Shown here: positions 50,495-58,960 of the stretch, one piece after another | Layout of the letters: each line of letters begins with the position of its first letter | Position numbering within the stretch: the first letter of the stretch is position 1 | Assembly (NCBI RefSeq): GCF_003967355.1 | Contig: NZ_BIFH01000024.1 | Location: forward strand, 62,001-126,000 | Length of the DNA stretch: 64,000 bases | Source of the DNA: Embleya hyalina | Lineage (GTDB): Bacteria > Actinomycetota > Actinomycetes > Streptomycetales > Streptomycetaceae | Reading direction: 5' to 3' | The notes under the pieces: model-generated | Told to the model about the DNA's origin: nothing | Database searches by the model: none | The model's input: the letters and a program-made list of their open reading frames with translations, nothing else | Made by a program: the position numbers and the translations under genes

Positions 50495-52165
50495 ATGTCT
50501 GCGACCGTTGAAGTATCCGCGAAGCCGCCGGAGCCCGGATCCGACCCGTCCTCGGTCGACACCGGTCGGCTGGAAGGGGTCTCCAAGGGCCGGGTGTTCG
50601 CCGTCCTGGCCGTCGTGGTGATGTTCTCCGAGGTCGTACCGCTCCAGTACGCGATGATCTCCTCGGCCGTGCCGGAGATCGCCCCGTCGTTCCGGTCCGT
50701 CGGCGAGAGCATTTCGTGGATGGTGGTGATCCTGGGCCTCGTCGGCGGCGCGGTCAGCCCGCTGATCGGCAAGCTTTCCGATGTCTACGGGAAGAAGCGG
50801 CTGCTGCTCGCGACCAGCGTGTCGTTCCTGGTCGGGTCGTTGATCTGCGCGGTGACCGGTTCCTGGCCGCTGTTCCTGGTCGGCCGGGCGCTTCAGGCGG
50901 TCGCCTTCGGCATGACCGCCGTGGTGTACGGGCTGATTCGTGACCTGATGCCGCGCAAGTTCATCCCGGTCGCGATCGGTGTCTCGGCCACCGGGCTCGG
51001 ATTGTCCGCCGCGCTCGCGCCGGTCGTCGGCGGGCTGCTCACCGAGCACTACTCCTGGCGCTCGTTGTTCTGGTTCCTGGTCGTGTACATGGTCGTGCTG
51101 ATCCCGCTGCTGATCATCGTGGTGCCCGAATCCAAGCTGCGGGTGCCGCAGAAGGTGGACTACGTCGGCGGCGTCATCCTCGGTGTCGGGCTCGCGCTGA
51201 TCCTGCTGTACATCAGCCAGGGGGAGGCCTGGGGCTGGGGCAAGCCCTCGGCGTTCGGGTACGCGCTCGCCGGCGTGGCCGTGATCGGGCTGTGGGTGCT
51301 GTGGGAGAAGCGGGTGGAGAACCCGATCATCGACCTGAAGCTGCTCACCGCGCCGCGTGTGGCCCTGGTGCTCGGGATCGCGTTCCTGGCCAACATGATC
51401 ATCGGCATCCAGAACTACCTGACCAGCTACATGGGCCTGACCCCGGACAACGTCAAGCAGAGCACGCTCGACAAGTACGGCGACGGCGCCGTCCAGGGCG
51501 CCAAGGCCATGGGCGCGCCCGAGGCGATGTGGGCCGGTATCGCCGACCAGGTCAAGGCGGCGGTGTCGTTCAACGACTCGCTCGACTACGCGCTCGGCTT
51601 CACCCTCCTCGGTCTCGCCCTGCACGTGTTGATCTGGCAGTCGATGTCCAGCATGATCGCGGGCCCGCTGGCCGGCCTCTGGGGGCAGCGCAGCGGGTTG
51701 CGGATGCCGATGATCGTGGGCGTCACGACCCTCACCCTGGCCGGCTTCATGTACGTGTTCATGCACGACTCGTGGCAGCTCATGCTGATCTGCGGCGTGG
51801 TCTACGGCATCGGCTTCGGGATGTACTACGCCGCCGCGCCGAACCTGATCATCGAGGCCGTGCCGCAGGAGCAGCAGGGCATCTCGTCCAGCATGCTGGT
51901 CGTCGCCCAGTCCTTCGGCGCCTCGGTCGGCGTCGCGCTGCTGTCGCCGATCTTCACCAACAACCGCCTGCGGATCACCGGTCCGGCGCCGAGCGGCCAG
52001 GGCCTGGCCACCCAGGACGCCTGCGATCCGCGCGGCTGCACCTACACCACGGACGCCTTCACCACCGGCTTCTGGATCCTGATCGTGTGCGGTCTGCTGG
52101 CGCTGGTGATCGCGCTGGTCATGCGGCACGGCCGCAAGCCCGCCACGGGCGGCCTGCTCCACTAG
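50495..52165 (+). CDS. MFS exporter, DHA2 (14-TM drug:H+ antiporter) family
   Basis: 556 aa with about 14 hydrophobic helices. Motif A is 'GKLSDVYGKKRLLL'; motif C-like 'GLGLSAALAPVVGGLLTEHYSWRSLFW' region is typical of EmrB/QacA-type antiporters. A long loop (about 325-370) between helices carries a charged insert. N-terminal 40 residues are acidic and cytosolic. Start ATG 50495 with GGAAAG upstream. Two palindromes in the 270 nt upstream suggest TetR-type control, but no regulator gene is adjacent. Confidence 0.9.
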   Translation: MSATVEVSAKPPEPGSDPSSVDTGRLEGVSKGRVFAVLAVVVMFSEVVPLQYAMISSAVPEIAPSFRSVGESISWMVVILGLVGGAVSPLIGKLSDVYGKKRLLLATSVSFLVGSLICAVTGSWPLFLVGRALQAVAFGMTAVVYGLIRDLMPRKFIPVAIGVSATGLGLSAALAPVVGGLLTEHYSWRSLFWFLVVYMVVLIPLLIIVVPESKLRVPQKVDYVGGVILGVGLALILLYISQGEAWGWGKPSAFGYALAGVAVIGLWVLWEKRVENPIIDLKLLTAPRVALVLGIAFLANMIIGIQNYLTSYMGLTPDNVKQSTLDKYGDGAVQGAKAMGAPEAMWAGIADQVKAAVSFNDSLDYALGFTLLGLALHVLIWQSMSSMIAGPLAGLWGQRSGLRMPMIVGVTTLTLAGFMYVFMHDSWQLMLICGVVYGIGFGMYYAAAPNLIIEAVPQEQQGISSSMLVVAQSFGASVGVALLSPIFTNNRLRITGPAPSGQGLATQDACDPRGCTYTTDAFTTGFWILIVCGLLALVIALVMRHGRKPATGGLLH

Positions 52166-52173
52166 GCCCGGTC

Positions 52174-52195
52174 CGGCCGCTCGCGCGAGCGGCCG
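52174..52195 (+). terminator. Perfect 22-bp palindrome after the MFS gene
   Basis: CGGCCGCTCGCGCGAGCGGCCG, i.e. a 9-bp stem with GCGC loop, 9 nt past the exporter stop. Strong hairpin, no T-run. Confidence 0.75.
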
Positions 52196-52229
52196 CGCAC
52201 CGCCGATCGCACACCCGCTCGTGGTGTGT

Positions 52230-52285
52230 GACGCGGCGTCAGGACCCGTGGATCCGAGGGGGATTCACGGGCCTGACGCCGCGTC
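52230..52285 (-). terminator. Very long hairpin downstream of cysC
   Basis: Arms 52230-52255 and 52261-52285 form about 25 bp of pairing with one bulged A (52244), one G-T wobble and a 5-nt loop. It lies 28 nt past the cysC stop on the minus strand. With the adjacent palindrome it separates two convergent genes. It includes the TGACGCGGCGTCA palindrome. Confidence 0.75.
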
Positions 52286-52312
52286 GGCGCTCCCCGTCGG
52301 CGATCCCGCCGA

Positions 52313-52906
52313 CTACCCCTCGCCCAGCATCGTCTCCAGCAGCGCCAGCAGCCGCTCCGCCTGCTGCTCCGGGTCGCCGTCCGCCGGGGTGAGGCGCAAC
52401 TCCGGCCTCTCCGGCGCCTCGTACGGGGCGGAGATGCCGGTGAAGTCGCCGATTTCCCCGCGCCGGGCCTTCGCGTACAGGCCCTTCGGGTCGCGGCGTT
52501 CGCACTCCTCGATCGGCGTGTCGACGAACACCTCCAGGAACGGCAGACCGTCCCGGGCGTGCAGGGCGCGGACCCGGTCGCGGTCGGCGCGGTACGGGCT
52601 GATCACCGGGACGATCGCGACCACGCCCGCGTCGGCGAACAGCCTGGCCACCTCGCCCACCCGGCGGATGTTCTCGGTCCGGTCCGCGGCGCCGAAGCCC
52701 AGGTCGCCGTTCAGGCCGAGCCGCACGTTGTCGCCGTCCAGGCGATACGTGGTGACCCCGCGCTCGACCAGCAGCCGTTCGGCGATCACCGCGACCGTCG
52801 ACTTGCCCGAACCCGACAGGCCGGTGAACCAGACCGTCGCCCCGAGCGACGGGCGCTGCTCGCGTGTCACTCCGCCCTCGTGCCAGACCACGTTGCGCTC
52901 GCTCAC
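52313..52906 (-). CDS. cysC: Adenylylsulfate (APS) kinase
   Basis: 197 aa. Phosphorylates adenosine 5'-phosphosulfate to PAPS, the universal sulfuryl donor. P-loop '[12 protein letters not shown]', '[18 protein letters not shown]' and '[14 protein letters not shown]' are family hallmarks; '[22 protein letters not shown]' completes the fold. Start GTG 52906 with GGAG upstream; longer frames run into the divergent promoter. It is divergent from a PAPS-dependent sulfotransferase, so the two probably form a donor/acceptor pair. No ATP sulfurylase genes are present. Confidence 0.93.
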   Translation of the reverse strand: MSERNVVWHEGGVTREQRPSLGATVWFTGLSGSGKSTVAVIAERLLVERGVTTYRLDGDNVRLGLNGDLGFGAADRTENIRRVGEVARLFADAGVVAIVPVISPYRADRDRVRALHARDGLPFLEVFVDTPIEECERRDPKGLYAKARRGEIGDFTGISAPYEAPERPELRLTPADGDPEQQAERLLALLETMLGEG

Positions 52907-53015
52907 GACTCTCCATCCACCCGTTCGCATCGATCCGAGGATTCGTACCGTACGGGGCGACCCGGCGCGACCCGGCCCCGGGCCGGCACCCGGACGCCGA
53001 AAAGCCGGACGGCGC

Positions 53016-53034
53016 ATCTGACGCCTCTTCAGAT
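53016..53034. promoter_or_regulatory. Inverted repeat in the cysC/sulfotransferase divergent promoter
   Basis: ATCTGA (53016-53021) and TCAGAT (53029-53034) with a 7-nt spacer, between divergent cysC (start 52906) and the sulfotransferase (start 53157). An AT-rich patch follows. Suits a dimeric regulator that controls both. Confidence 0.45.
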
Positions 53035-53156
53035 TTACCTTCACAAAGAGCTAACCTGCGCCCGGGGCCGAGCCACACCCGCCCGGACCCGAGACGTGAG
53101 ACCCAAGACGCGAGTCGCGAGCCGCGAGACCCGAACGTGAGGGAGGCCGACCGGCC

Positions 53157-54446
53157 ATGGCCTGGACACCACCACAACGCGCCGCCTGGACCGAGACCCT
53201 GGCGGCCGGCGCCATCCCGCCGCTCACCGACGACCTCGACCGCCCGTTCGACGCCGACACCCTCCTCGGCGAGGCCCGGGCCCGGGCCGGCGACGCGGCG
53301 GACCCGGCCGGTGGCCCGGAGACCGCCGACCTCGCCCTCGCCGACACCGACCCGGTCTTTCGCGAGGGCCTGGACCGCCTCCTCCACTCCCTCGAACACG
53401 AGGCCGACCTGGACCGGGTCGGCCGCTGGTGGGCGTACACCTGGGTGAATCGGCTCCTGGACGTCCGGCTCCGGATCGCCCGCTACGTCCGCGACGACCC
53501 GGGCGTGCGCGACGAGCGGATCGAGCGCCCGATCTTCGTCACCGGCGGCCCCCGCACCGGCACCTCGATCCTGCACGCGCTGCTCGCCCGCGATCCGGCC
53601 AACCGGGTGCCCACCACCTGGGAGTTCCTGCGTCCCGTTCCGCCGCCGGAGCCCGCCACGCGCGACACCGACCCGCGCATCGGACTCGCCGAGCGGGAGA
53701 TTCGCTTCGTCACCGCGGCCGTTCCGGCGATGGACGCGATCCACGAGAAGAGCGGCACGCTGCCCAAGGAGTGCATCAGCGCGCACGCGCTCGCGTTCCG
53801 TTCCGAGGACTTCACCGGGCAGTTCGCGATCCCGTCGTACGCCGCGTGGCTGGCCGACTGCGACATGCGGCCCGCGTACGCCTATCACCGGCTGGTCCTG
53901 CAGATCCTGCAGCGACGTACGCCGGGGGCGACCCGCTGGGTGCTCAAGTCGCCCGCGCACCTGCTGACCCTGGACGCGCTGGTCGACGTGTATCCCGACG
54001 CGCGCCTGGCGGTGACCCACCGTGATCCGCTCACCGTGCTGGCCTCGCTGAGCAGCCTGATCGCCACCATCCACCACGCGTACGGGAATCGTTCCGACAT
54101 CCGGGACGTCGCGCGGACCCAGAGCGACCTGTGGTGCACCGCCTATGCCCGGCTCACCGCGTTTCGCGACGCGGGCCGGGTCGCCGAATCCGACTGGCAC
54201 GACTCGACCTACGCGGACTTCATGCGCGATCCGATCGCGGTGGTACGGGAGTTGTACGCCGGGTTCGGGCTGGAATTCGGTGCGGAGGCGGAGGGGCGGA
54301 TGCGTGCGTATCTGGCCGCGCGCCCGCAGGGGCGGCACGGGCGGCACGCCTACACGTTCGACGACCTCGGTCTGGATCGGGAGGACGTACGATCTCGACT
54401 GACGGACTATCAGAAGCGGTTCCGGGTTCCGACGGAAGAGATCTGA
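53157..54446 (+). CDS. PAPS-dependent sulfotransferase family protein
   Basis: 429 aa. 5'-phosphosulfate loop 'VTGGPRTGTSILHALL' (about 127) and the 3'-phosphate-binding strand-helix 'LAVTHRDPLTVLASLSSL' are both visible, so PAPS binding is likely. An N-terminal helical domain of about 110 residues precedes the fold, as in mycobacterial Stf-type proteins. Acceptor unknown (lipid, sterol, glycan or phenol). Start ATG 53157. The DUF1214-like gene begins 1 nt after its stop, and cysC is divergent. Confidence 0.88.
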   Translation: MAWTPPQRAAWTETLAAGAIPPLTDDLDRPFDADTLLGEARARAGDAADPAGGPETADLALADTDPVFREGLDRLLHSLEHEADLDRVGRWWAYTWVNRLLDVRLRIARYVRDDPGVRDERIERPIFVTGGPRTGTSILHALLARDPANRVPTTWEFLRPVPPPEPATRDTDPRIGLAEREIRFVTAAVPAMDAIHEKSGTLPKECISAHALAFRSEDFTGQFAIPSYAAWLADCDMRPAYAYHRLVLQILQRRTPGATRWVLKSPAHLLTLDALVDVYPDARLAVTHRDPLTVLASLSSLIATIHHAYGNRSDIRDVARTQSDLWCTAYARLTAFRDAGRVAESDWHDSTYADFMRDPIAVVRELYAGFGLEFGAEAEGRMRAYLAARPQGRHGRHAYTFDDLGLDREDVRSRLTDYQKRFRVPTEEI

Positions 54447-54447
54447 C

Positions 54448-55665
54448 GTGCAACTGGACCCGAACGACCGTCCCCGGCCGGATACTTCCGCATCCGACGT
54501 GGTCGACGGCAGCGCCTGGCGCGCCTATTGCGAGCGGATGGCCGCGCTGGGCGATCGTATTCTCGAGGCCGACTTCCCGGGCGCGACCGACGCCGATCGG
54601 GCCGAGGGCATCCGGCACCTGGCCAATCAGGTCGCCTGCTGGCTGACCTACCAACTCGCCGCGACCGACCCGGAGAACCCGGCGTTCTTCACCCACAACG
54701 ACCTGGCCTACCGCTGGGGCGGCCCGAACGTGGACCAGAACGCGCGTCGTGCGCCGATCGCCGGGGACGGCGTGTACCGGCTCACCGTGACCATGAACGC
54801 GTGCGAGAAGTTCGTGCTCCAGGTCAAGCCGGGGGACATGCACGCAGGGCGCACCGAGGTGTTGGCGGAGACCTCCTCCGCCGCGCTGGGCGTGGGGCCG
54901 GGCGATACGGTCGAGATCGTGCTGAGTGCCGACCGGCAGCCCGGCAACTGGATCGAACTCACGCCGGACGCGCGGGTGTTGCATGTGCGCGACTACTACT
55001 TCGACTGGACGCCGGAACAACCCGCGATGCTCGCTCTGGAACGCCTGGACACCCAGGGGCGACCGGCCGAGCGGGTCACCCCGGAGCGGGTCGCGGGCAT
55101 GCTGGCCGGCGCGGCGACCTCGGTGGAGAACTCGATCGAGGTCTGGAACGACTGGGTTCGGGCGACGGGTGATCGGCAGCCGGTGAACACGTTCAGCACG
55201 CCCTCGACGGTGGCGGGTGGGGTCAAGGAGGTCGTCTACGGCTTCGCGCGGGTGCGGTTGACGGATGATCAGGTCCTGGTGGTGGAGACCGATCCCCGGG
55301 TTTCCGGGCAGTGGGACCTGCAGCTGTACAGCCCCGGCTGGTTCGAATCGCTCGACTTCGCCAACCGGCAGACCTCGCTGAACCACGTGCAGGCCGAGCA
55401 CGATCCGGACGGGTGGATCCGGGTCGTGATCGGGGCGGTGGATCCGGGCGTGCCGAACTGGCTGGACACCGAGGGGCGGGCGGAGGTCTTCGCCACGCAC
55501 CGGTGGCTCGACCCGTACGCGCAGCCGGGAGTCCGGGCGGTGGTGGTTCCGCACGAGTCGGTGCGGGAGTACTTGCACCCGGACACGCGCACGGTCGGGG
55601 CCGGGGAGCGGCACCAGTCCTTGCGGAGGCGCGCGGAGCACGTGGCGTGGCGGTTCCGGGCCTGA
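54448..55665 (+). CDS. DUF1214-like protein paired with sulfotransferase
   Basis: 405 aa, soluble. A central beta-rich region includes 'YRLTVTMNACEKFVLQ' and 'PGNWIELTPDARVLHVRDYY', which resemble the DUF1214 'NWLP' strand; a C-terminal part repeats the theme ('WDLQLYSPGWFESLDF'). No catalytic motif recognised. Start GTG 54448, one base past the sulfotransferase stop, so it is cotranslated. Sulfotransferase/DUF1214-like neighbours are also known in mycobacteria. Function inferred only as a partner in the same modification. Confidence 0.7.
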   Translation: MQLDPNDRPRPDTSASDVVDGSAWRAYCERMAALGDRILEADFPGATDADRAEGIRHLANQVACWLTYQLAATDPENPAFFTHNDLAYRWGGPNVDQNARRAPIAGDGVYRLTVTMNACEKFVLQVKPGDMHAGRTEVLAETSSAALGVGPGDTVEIVLSADRQPGNWIELTPDARVLHVRDYYFDWTPEQPAMLALERLDTQGRPAERVTPERVAGMLAGAATSVENSIEVWNDWVRATGDRQPVNTFSTPSTVAGGVKEVVYGFARVRLTDDQVLVVETDPRVSGQWDLQLYSPGWFESLDFANRQTSLNHVQAEHDPDGWIRVVIGAVDPGVPNWLDTEGRAEVFATHRWLDPYAQPGVRAVVVPHESVREYLHPDTRTVGAGERHQSLRRRAEHVAWRFRA

Positions 55666-55694
55666 GCCCGGCCCCGGCGGCGGCCCGGGACGGG

Positions 55695-56140
55695 CGTCCT
55701 CGAACGCCGGACGGGCCGGGATCGGCCGCGTTCGGTGCCTCCGGTTGCGGCCCGTTGCGCCTGCGGCGGGCGTCCTCAAACGCCGGACGGGCTGTATGGA
55801 TGCGGTTCCGTTTGGGGTGTGTGTTTCGTATCGGGTGGGTTGGGGTTGGTCGCGTTCGGTGCCTCCGGTTGCGGCCCGTTGCGCCTGCGGCGGGCGTCCT
55901 CAAACGCCGGACGGGCTGGATGGGTGCGGTTTCGTTTGAGGTGTGTGTTTCCTATTGGGTGGTTGGGGTTGGTCGCGTTCGGTGGGCCTGGTCGCGGTTC
56001 GTTGCGCTTGTGATGGGCGTCCTCAAACGCCGGACGGGCTGGATGGGTGCGGTTTCGTTTGAGGTGTGTGTTTCGTATCGGGTGGGTTGGGGTTGGTTCG
56101 TTGCGCCTGCGGCCGGTGTTCTCAGGCGTCGGACGGGCCG
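55695..56140. repeat. Tandem intergenic repeats around a CGCCGGACGGGCTG core
   Basis: The core CGTCCTCAAACGCCGGACGG recurs at 55695 (variant), 55771, 55895, 56018 and about 56117 (variant). The middle full units are 123-124 nt, and each includes a TGTGTGTTTCG..TTGGGGTTGG segment. GT-rich parts are non-coding. The 55666-56158 gap has no gene. Confidence 0.85.
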
Positions 56141-56158
56141 CGATGGTGCGGCGTCGTC

Positions 56159-57628
56159 TCAGACCTTGGCGGGTTCCGTCGACGGGTTCGTGGGTGTCGG
56201 CGTGACCTCGGTCTTCTTGCGGAGCGTGGAGGCCGCGTCGCCGTCGCGGATGGTCAGGGCGGCGACGGCGCCCAGGACTGCCAGGGCCGCGGCGACCAGG
56301 AAGGCCACGTGGTAGGCGTGCAGGTTCGGGCTCGGCGCGCCACCTCCGCCGGTGGTCATCGTGCCGATGCCGGCCAGGACGCTGGCCAGGAGGGCTACGC
56401 CCAGGGCCGAGCCGAGTTGGCGCTGCACGTTGAAGATCGTCGAGGCGCGGCCGTTGTCCGCCAGCGCGGTCCGCGCGAACGCCGCCGCCTGCATCGGGAT
56501 CATCACGTGCGCCATCGAGGCGCCGGTGCAGAACATCAGCACCACGATCAGTACGGCCGCGGTGTCCCCGTCGACCAGCGCGAGCAACGCCGCACACGCG
56601 CCGATCCCGAGCAGCCCGCCCGCCATCAGCCGGCGCGGGCCGATCACCGGGTACAGGCGCGAGACCCATTGGGTGGCGATCACCACGCCGAACGCCTCCG
56701 GGAAGGTGAGCAGGCCGGTCTCCAGCGCGGACTTCCCGAACGCCTGCTGCTGCATCAGCGGGAAGACGTACAGCACGCCCAGGAACGCCGCCGAGTTGAC
56801 CATCGACACCACGTTGGTGCTGACGAACAGCCGGTCCCGGAGCAGCCTCAGGTGCAGCATCGGCTCCTCGACCCGCAGCTCGACGAAGACCATCGCCACG
56901 CACAGGATCAGACCCGCGATCCCGGTGGACAGGATGATCGGCGAGCCCCAGCCCTTGGTCGCGCCCTCGCTCAGCGCGTACATCAGCAGTGCGAAGCCGG
57001 CCCCGGAGAGCACGAAGCCGGGCAGGTCGAAGCGGCCCGCCTTGGGGTTGCGGTACTCCTCCAGGAACATCAGGCCGAACACGAATGCGGCCACGCCCAC
57101 CGGCAGGTTGATGTAGAAGACCCAGTGCCAGGACACCTTGTCCACGAGCAGGCCGCCGAGCACGGGGCCGAGCGCCGGGGCCAGCGCGGTGGGCACCATC
57201 AGGATGCGCGAGGCGCGGACCCGCTCCTCGGGCGGGAAGACCCGGAACATCATCGCCATGCCGACCGGCGTCAGCATGCCGCCGCCCGCGCCCTGGAGGA
57301 TGCGGAAGAGCACCAGCTGGTCGATGCTCTGCGCCAGGCCGCACAGGGCGGACGCGCCGGTGAACAGGGCCAGCGCGATCAGGAAGATGCGCTTGGTACC
57401 GAACCGGTCGCCCAGCCACCCGGACGCGGGGATGAACACCGCGAGGCTGACCAGGTAGCCGACGGCGACCGTGGCCAGCGCCGCCTGGGACGCGCCGAGG
57501 TCCTTGCCGATGGCGGGCAGCGCGACGTTGATGATGGTGACGTCGAGGATGTTGACGAACATCGCGGAGACGAAGACGGCGCCGACCACGACCTTCTGGC
57601 TGAGACGTGACGCGGATATGGGCGGCAT
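56159..57628 (-). CDS. MFS exporter, DHA2 (EmrB/QacA) family
   Basis: 489 aa, about 14 helices. Hallmark 'LDVTIINVALPAIG' in helix 1, motif A 'GWLGDRFGTKRIFL', and motif C-type 'ALAPALGPVLGGLLVD'. Drug:proton antiporter by family. C-terminus is short and basic/Pro-Thr rich. Start ATG 57628 with GAAGG upstream. A 23-bp perfect palindrome lies 34 nt upstream across the promoter, indicating tight repression by a TetR-like protein not seen in the window. Confidence 0.92.
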   Translation of the reverse strand: MPPISASRLSQKVVVGAVFVSAMFVNILDVTIINVALPAIGKDLGASQAALATVAVGYLVSLAVFIPASGWLGDRFGTKRIFLIALALFTGASALCGLAQSIDQLVLFRILQGAGGGMLTPVGMAMMFRVFPPEERVRASRILMVPTALAPALGPVLGGLLVDKVSWHWVFYINLPVGVAAFVFGLMFLEEYRNPKAGRFDLPGFVLSGAGFALLMYALSEGATKGWGSPIILSTGIAGLILCVAMVFVELRVEEPMLHLRLLRDRLFVSTNVVSMVNSAAFLGVLYVFPLMQQQAFGKSALETGLLTFPEAFGVVIATQWVSRLYPVIGPRRLMAGGLLGIGACAALLALVDGDTAAVLIVVLMFCTGASMAHVMIPMQAAAFARTALADNGRASTIFNVQRQLGSALGVALLASVLAGIGTMTTGGGGAPSPNLHAYHVAFLVAAALAVLGAVAALTIRDGDAASTLRKKTEVTPTPTNPSTEPAKV

Positions 57629-57661
57629 ACGGGTGGGGCCTTCAATCGGGAGGCGCGAACT

Positions 57662-57684
57662 TATACTGAGCGAAGCTCAGTATA
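57662..57684. promoter_or_regulatory. 23-bp perfect palindromic operator of the EmrB-type exporter
   Basis: TATACTGAGC (57662-57671), GAA, GCTCAGTATA (57675-57684): 10-bp arms without mismatch. It lies 34-56 nt before the exporter start in the promoter, including TATA-rich ends that may form the -10. Typical TetR-family operator. Confidence 0.75.
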
Positions 57685-57761
57685 TCTTTTCGTACGTGTG
57701 TAGCCGACAGGTTATTTGCGGCGTGCCCGCGTTCCCGGCCCCCCATGCGCCGGACACCACA

Positions 57762-57803
57762 ACGCCGACGGTCCGGGAGACCTTCCTCCCGGGCCGTCGG
57801 CGT
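57762..57803 (-). terminator. 18-bp hairpin after the DUF2470 gene
   Basis: Arms 57762-57779 and 57786-57803 pair over 18 bp (one G-T wobble) with a 6-nt loop. It lies about 90 nt past the DUF2470 stop and ends the surface-protein operon. Confidence 0.75.
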
Positions 57804-57894
57804 GACGTGTGTTACGTGATGCGTGTTGCGTGGTCTTGCGGGTGGTCGTCCTACAGGTGGTCGGGCCGCTCGGCCCGCCGGTTCCCGCTCGTGC

Positions 57895-58218
57895 TCAGTG
57901 CTCGCCCTCGCCCCGCGGCGGCAGGCCCAGGGCCTCACACGCCGCGTTGTACTGCGCGACGACCTCGATCCGGACGTCTCGGCGCTCGGTGATCGAGCGG
58001 CTCCACGGCACCCGGATCTCGACCGGCGCCCCGGCCACGATCGCCGAGTAGTAGGCCGCGTCGCCGTCCAGGCCGGTCATCGTCGCCGAGGTGGCCTCCG
58101 GCCGGCCGCCCAGACCGCGCGAGATCAGCAGGCAGTCGTCGGGGTGGTCGTCGTTCATGTGCTTGCAGACGGCGGTGATCGCGTCCGCTCCGAACGGGTT
58201 GACGCTCGCCTCGCTCAT
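57895..58218 (-). CDS. DUF2470 (HugZ C-terminal-like) protein
   Basis: 107 aa, a stand-alone DUF2470 domain: 'ITAVCKHMNDDHPDDCLLI' supplies the conserved His residues near the N-terminus and 'MTGLDGDAAYYSA' and 'VRIPWSRSITERRDVR'-type strands follow. In heme-degrading HugZ proteins this domain helps bind heme. ATG 58218. Last gene of the three-gene minus-strand operon that runs from an iron box at 59722. With the divergent heme oxygenase nearby, a heme-handling role is likely. Confidence 0.85.
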   Translation of the reverse strand: MSEASVNPFGADAITAVCKHMNDDHPDDCLLISRGLGGRPEATSATMTGLDGDAAYYSAIVAGAPVEIRVPWSRSITERRDVRIEVVAQYNAACEALGLPPRGEGEH

Positions 58219-58265
58219 GCGGGTTCGCCTCCGGCGGTAAGCGGTGGGGTGGGGGTGGTGGGTGG

Positions 58266-58904
58266 TCAGCCGGACACGGAGTCGCGGCGCCGACGCGACG
58301 CGAACACCGCGCCCACGCCGACCACCAGCATGCCCGCGCCCACGTAGCCGAGCTGCGTGCTCGACGCGCCCGTCTTCGGCAGCTGCGGCTGACCGGCCTC
58401 GTTGGTGGTGCCGGTCTGCGGCGGGGTGCCGGTCGGGGCCTTGGCGGCGGGCGCGCCGGCCGCGCCGGCGAAGGACACCGGGAGCCACACGTCCTGGTCG
58501 CGGTTGGCGAGGTCGGTGTGGTCGTTGAAGGTGGCCACGAAGCACGCCGTGGTGGCGCAGTCGACCTTCGCCTTGTCCTTGCTCTCGAAGCTCTGCGTGG
58601 GCTTGAGCTTGACCGTGAACGTGCCGTCCGGGCCGACCTGCGGGACGTAGCCCGCGTTGCCGTACTGGGTCGGCACGCCGCCGGCCGGCTTGGCCACGGT
58701 CTGCGCGACGTACACGCCCTTGCCCGGCTTGTAGCCCTTGCCGGTGACGGTGATCTCCTCGCCGCCGGCGGCCAGGCCGGTCGACTTGGACAGGGTGATC
58801 GTCGGCGCGTCGGCGGCCGAGGCCGGAGCGCTCGCGAACGCGGTGAGGCCGAGGCCGGCGATCGTGGTCGCGGCGACGGCCGCGGCCGTACGGGACTTGT
58901 GCAT
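58266..58904 (-). CDS. Cell-wall anchored neocarzinostatin-fold surface protein (LPKTG)
   Basis: 212 aa. Signal peptide (about 1-30), then an immunoglobulin-like neocarzinostatin-type domain ('ITVTGKGYKPGKGVYVAQ', 'DCATTACFVATFNDH' with a Cys pair), a Pro/Gly/Thr linker, then sortase motif LPKTG, a hydrophobic helix and an Arg-rich tail. It is therefore exported and linked to peptidoglycan. Start ATG 58904 with GGAG upstream. Lies between an iron-box-controlled relative and the DUF2470 gene. Ligand not proved; heme or siderophore is my inference. Confidence 0.85.
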   Translation of the reverse strand: MHKSRTAAAVAATTIAGLGLTAFASAPASAADAPTITLSKSTGLAAGGEEITVTGKGYKPGKGVYVAQTVAKPAGGVPTQYGNAGYVPQVGPDGTFTVKLKPTQSFESKDKAKVDCATTACFVATFNDHTDLANRDQDVWLPVSFAGAAGAPAAKAPTGTPPQTGTTNEAGQPQLPKTGASSTQLGYVGAGMLVVGVGAVFASRRRRDSVSG

Positions 58905-58960
58905 GTGTACTCCGAACGAAGACTGGCGGGTGAGGGAGGTGCGGGAGCGGGGCCGGCGGA

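Noticed and set aside
55695-56140. CRISPR array or insertion-sequence remnant
   Set aside because: Units are whole-length duplications, not repeat-spacer; no terminal inverted repeats or transposase.
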